57,697 bases of DNA from Nephthysia sp036513515 (GTDB lineage Bacteria; Chloroflexota; Dormibacteria; Dormibacterales; Dormibacteraceae), in contig DATBYW010000086.1 of NCBI GenBank assembly GCA_036513515.1, positions 1 to 57,697 of the forward strand, read 5' to 3'. The notes under the pieces were generated by a model, which did not search any database, was not told where the DNA came from, and saw only the letters and a list, made by a program, of their open reading frames with translations. The position numbers and the translations under genes were made by a program. Positions 55,794 to 57,697 of the stretch are shown here, piece after piece; positions within the stretch are counted from its first letter, which is position 1; the number at the start of each line of letters is the position of its first letter.

Positions 55794-56516
55794 GTGAGGA
55801 CCGCCTTTCTTTCCGACATCCACTCCAACTGGCCAGCCCTGGAGGCGGTCCTCGAGGACCTGGGCGGGCTCCCCGAGGTGGAGCATGTCATCTGCCTTGG
55901 CGACGTCGTCGGTTACGGAGCGGACCCGGTTCGCTGCCTGGATCACGTGCGAGGGAGCGGCTGGCCGACGCTGGTCGGCAACCACGACCGCGCCTGCACC
56001 GACGCCGCAGTTCTCGGCTGGTTCAACGCTGACGCCGCGGCCGCCATTCGCTGGACCATTGAGCAGCTGGACGGGGACAGGCTGGGCTGGCTCCGCGACC
56101 TGCCTGAGCGCAGCGAGAGCGGCGGCGCTCTCCTGGTCCACGGCAGCCCCCGGGACCCCATCTACGAGTACATCCTCGATCCTTACACCGCTCTGGAGAA
56201 CCTCCAGCTGGTCGGCGAGAGGCTGTGCTTCCACGGCCACACGCACGTTCCAGGCGTGTTCCACGTGGAACAGGAGGAGCTGGCCCACGACTATGACCTG
56301 GGCGGGATCGAGCTGAGCGCCCCCGCGCTGGTCAACCCGGGGAGCGTCGGCCAGCCCCGGGATGGGGACCCGGATGCCAGCTACGGGCTCTGGGACCCGG
56401 AGCACGGCACCTTCGAATTCCGGCGCATTCCCTATGACCGCGAGCGTGCCAAGCGCGCGATCATCGAGGCCGGCTTACCCGGCCGCCTCGCAGCGCGCCT
56501 CGATTTCGGTCGCTAG
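55794..56516 (+). CDS. Metallophosphoesterase (YfcE/calcineurin-like)
   Basis: The 240-residue phosphoesterase has the metal ligands in sequence: TAFLSDIHSNWPALEAVLEDL (DxH), ICLGDVVGYGADP (GD), LVGNHDRAC (GNHD), LLVHGSPRDP (H) and FHGHTHVPGVFH (GHxH). Members hydrolyse phosphodiesters or phosphoproteins; the closest pattern is the diadenosine-tetraphosphatase/YfcE group. It starts GTG 55794. The bases for VFHVEQ after the last metal motif hold the second perfect parS site (56257-56272). Confidence 0.88.
   Translation: MRTAFLSDIHSNWPALEAVLEDLGGLPEVEHVICLGDVVGYGADPVRCLDHVRGSGWPTLVGNHDRACTDAAVLGWFNADAAAAIRWTIEQLDGDRLGWLRDLPERSESGGALLVHGSPRDPIYEYILDPYTALENLQLVGERLCFHGHTHVPGVFHVEQEELAHDYDLGGIELSAPALVNPGSVGQPRDGDPDASYGLWDPEHGTFEFRRIPYDRERAKRAIIEAGLPGRLAARLDFGR
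56257..56272. promoter_or_regulatory. parS centromere site 2 (perfect palindrome)
   Basis: TGTTCCACGTGGAACA, identical to site 1, lies in the metallophosphoesterase gene about 22 kb from the putative origin. It is read in the same frame as site 1 (FHVEQ). Two identical 16-bp palindromes by chance are not credible, so ParB binding is the natural explanation. Confidence 0.93.
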
Positions 56517-56531
56517 AACGGGGGTACCGGC

Positions 56532-57092
56532 TCAGACGTCGAGGAAGAGCCGCTTGCGGTAGGCCAGCCAGCCGACGATGGCGAGGTTGAAGAGGAGGGC
56601 GCCGAAGCGGAGAAGAGTCGGGCGCCTGATGATCTCCTCGACCTCGACGGGAATCAGAGCAGCGGTGGCCAGCACGGTGAGGTACTCGGCCCAGCGCCGG
56701 TGGGCCGCCAGCCCCAGCGCCTCGACCGCCTCCAGCAGGGCGAAGACGAGCACGCCGAGCGCGAGGGCCGTCTGATGGGGGTAGTTACCGAGGTAGTCGA
56801 GCGCGCGAGCGATGAGCTGGCGGAGCAGACCGGGCCCGGCGGTGAGGTTCAGCTGCTCCTGGACCTCGGCGATGACGGCGGGGAGGTAACCGAGGCGGCC
56901 CACGACGAGAAGCGAGATGGCGGCCGCGACCAGGACCACGGCTCGTGCCAGCCGCTCCACGATGACCACCTTGATGAAGGCGTCATGCTCGCCCGACTGC
57001 GACCCCAGCTCAGACCAGAATCGAAGATGCCAGCGGCGCGGCCGCCGACCTGCTAGGCGTCCAGCCGTTCGCGAAACAGTACGACCCGGCAT
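56532..57092 (-). CDS. DUF2127-family membrane protein
   Basis: The protein is a small membrane protein with about four hydrophobic segments. The stretch ALALGVLVFALLEAVEALGLAAHRRWAEYLTVLATAALIPVEVEEIIRRPTLLRFGALLFNLAIVGWLAYRKRLF is typical of DUF2127 proteins, whose role is unknown. The first 40 residues are Arg-rich and overlap the upstream universal stress gene by 40 nt, so the true start may be internal, nearer FIKVVIVERLARAVV. It is the second gene of a leftward pair with the stress protein. Confidence 0.75.
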   Translation of the reverse strand: MPGRTVSRTAGRLAGRRPRRWHLRFWSELGSQSGEHDAFIKVVIVERLARAVVLVAAAISLLVVGRLGYLPAVIAEVQEQLNLTAGPGLLRQLIARALDYLGNYPHQTALALGVLVFALLEAVEALGLAAHRRWAEYLTVLATAALIPVEVEEIIRRPTLLRFGALLFNLAIVGWLAYRKRLFLDV

Positions 57093-57532
57093 GGGGCGTT
57101 CTTCAGGACGTAGGGCGTCGTCTTCCCCAGATTGAACTCACCGAAGCGGCGCTTGTAGGGAAGCCCCATCACGATCATGTCCGCGTGCCAGTCGTCGGCC
57201 TCGCCGACGATGGCCGGCCCGGTATCCCGCGCCTGGACCATCTCCGTCTGTATCTCGAGCCCGTACTCCGCCGCGATGCGCTCCGCCGTGTCGAGAATCT
57301 GCTCCCCCTGCTCGACCTGCTGATGAACAGGCGCGCTGAGCGGAAGCGCGCGTGTCACCTCGATCACGTGCACCGCGTAGAGCCAGGGCGTGACGTTGCT
57401 CTGCTTCAGCTCACGCGCCATTCGACAGGCCAGCCGCAGCGTCTCCTCGTCGACCGGGTGGCCCGCGACGGTGACCAGGATGCGCGCGCTCTGCCCCGTC
57501 GTGCGCGCCTCGCCCCGACCCCGCCGGGCCAT
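57053..57532 (-). CDS. Universal stress protein (UspA domain)
   Basis: The UspA-fold protein shows SARILVTVAGHPVDEETLRLACRMARELKQSNVTPWLYAVHVIEVTRALPL, a helix GEQILDTAERIAAEYGLEIQTEMVQARDTGPAIVGEADDWHADMIVMGLPYKRRFGEFNLGKTTPYVLKNAPCRVVLFRE. The ATP-binding G-2x-G-9x-G(S/T) pattern is replaced by GLPYKRRFGEFNLGKT, so nucleotide binding is possible but altered. ATG 57530-57532 is chosen (159 residues); an in-frame start at 57652 would add 40. A GGCCGG-AAAA-CCGGCC palindrome (57568-57583) lies 36 nt upstream of the chosen start. Confidence 0.83.
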   Translation of the reverse strand: MARRGRGEARTTGQSARILVTVAGHPVDEETLRLACRMARELKQSNVTPWLYAVHVIEVTRALPLSAPVHQQVEQGEQILDTAERIAAEYGLEIQTEMVQARDTGPAIVGEADDWHADMIVMGLPYKRRFGEFNLGKTTPYVLKNAPCRVVLFRERLDA

Positions 57533-57567
57533 GGCTAGCACCCCACCTCGCACACTCCTAGAGGTGC

Positions 57568-57583
57568 GGCCGGAAAACCGGCC
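57568..57583. promoter_or_regulatory. Perfect palindrome upstream of the stress-protein gene
   Basis: GGCCGG-AAAA-CCGGCC has a 6-bp stem with a 4-nt centre, 36-51 nt upstream of the chosen start of the universal stress gene. It could be an operator or a leader hairpin; if the longer start at 57652 is used it would lie within coding sequence. Confidence 0.3.
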
Positions 57584-57697
57584 GAGAGATTCGGTGGCCA
57601 GGTGCGTCAGCTGCAAGGAGGCGACGAGCACCGCAGTGAGCGTATTCGACATACGCGCAGCGAGGAGCGCAGGAGCTTGCTTTGGGGGCCCCGCTTG

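Overview
This is a high-GC bacterial chromosome segment around the replication origin. dnaA, dnaN, recF and a DUF721/DciA gene run leftward from an intergenic region with DnaA boxes (about 33.9-34.5 kb). rpmH, rnpA, yidD, yidC, jag/khpB, an M16 peptidase, lepB, parB, parA, the glycine cleavage operon, gyrB, plsX, fabF and gyrA lie to the right. Frequent GTG/TTG starts, 4-bp stop/start overlaps, an MshA-like glycosyltransferase, a DUF4388 protein and a FemAB transferase suggest a Terrabacteria lineage of the Chloroflexota/Dormibacterota/Actinomycetota kind; this placement is inference.

Layout. 0-2.1 kb: small regulators (HxlR, TetR) with operator-like inverted repeats. 2.1-4.2 kb (minus): moaC-mogA-pxpA followed by a peroxiredoxin interrupted by an in-frame TGA exactly at the peroxidatic position, with a SECIS-like hairpin behind it, so a probable selenoprotein. 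4.2-9.5 kb: HAD hydrolase, larB, yjbQ, a Mut7-C protein, a cupin, a zinc-ribbon protein, and a cysteine desulfurase-XdhC pair. 9.5-16.2 kb: lysA, an FmdB-type zinc ribbon, rsmG-thiG-thiE-thiS, murE, folP-folK. 16.2-29.7 kb: three glycosyltransferases, a response regulator lacking its phospho-acceptor Asp, FemAB, a phosphatase, a DUF4388 protein, a lipoprotein, cytochrome c, and a helicase-nuclease fusion. 29.7-47.7 kb: origin, segregation and glycine cleavage genes. 47.7-57.7 kb: gyrB-plsX-fabF-gyrA, a LuxR regulator, a metallophosphoesterase, a DUF2127 protein and a universal stress protein.

Four observations stand out. (1) The putative selenocysteine peroxiredoxin has no cysteine anywhere. 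(2) Besides two perfect palindromic parS sites embedded in coding sequence, a 16-bp hybrid element made of one parS half-site plus a constant different half (TGTTCCACGTTTTACA) occurs four times around the origin. (3) A long cruciform-capable inverted repeat whose centre is alternating purine-pyrimidine DNA (Z-DNA-prone) lies directly upstream of gyrB. (4) In the rpmH operon, rpmH and yidC lack ATG/GTG/TTG starts and appear to begin at ATC and ATA behind good Shine-Dalgarno sequences; a small gene after jag may start at CTG.

No tRNA, rRNA, CRISPR array or intact insertion sequence was recognised.
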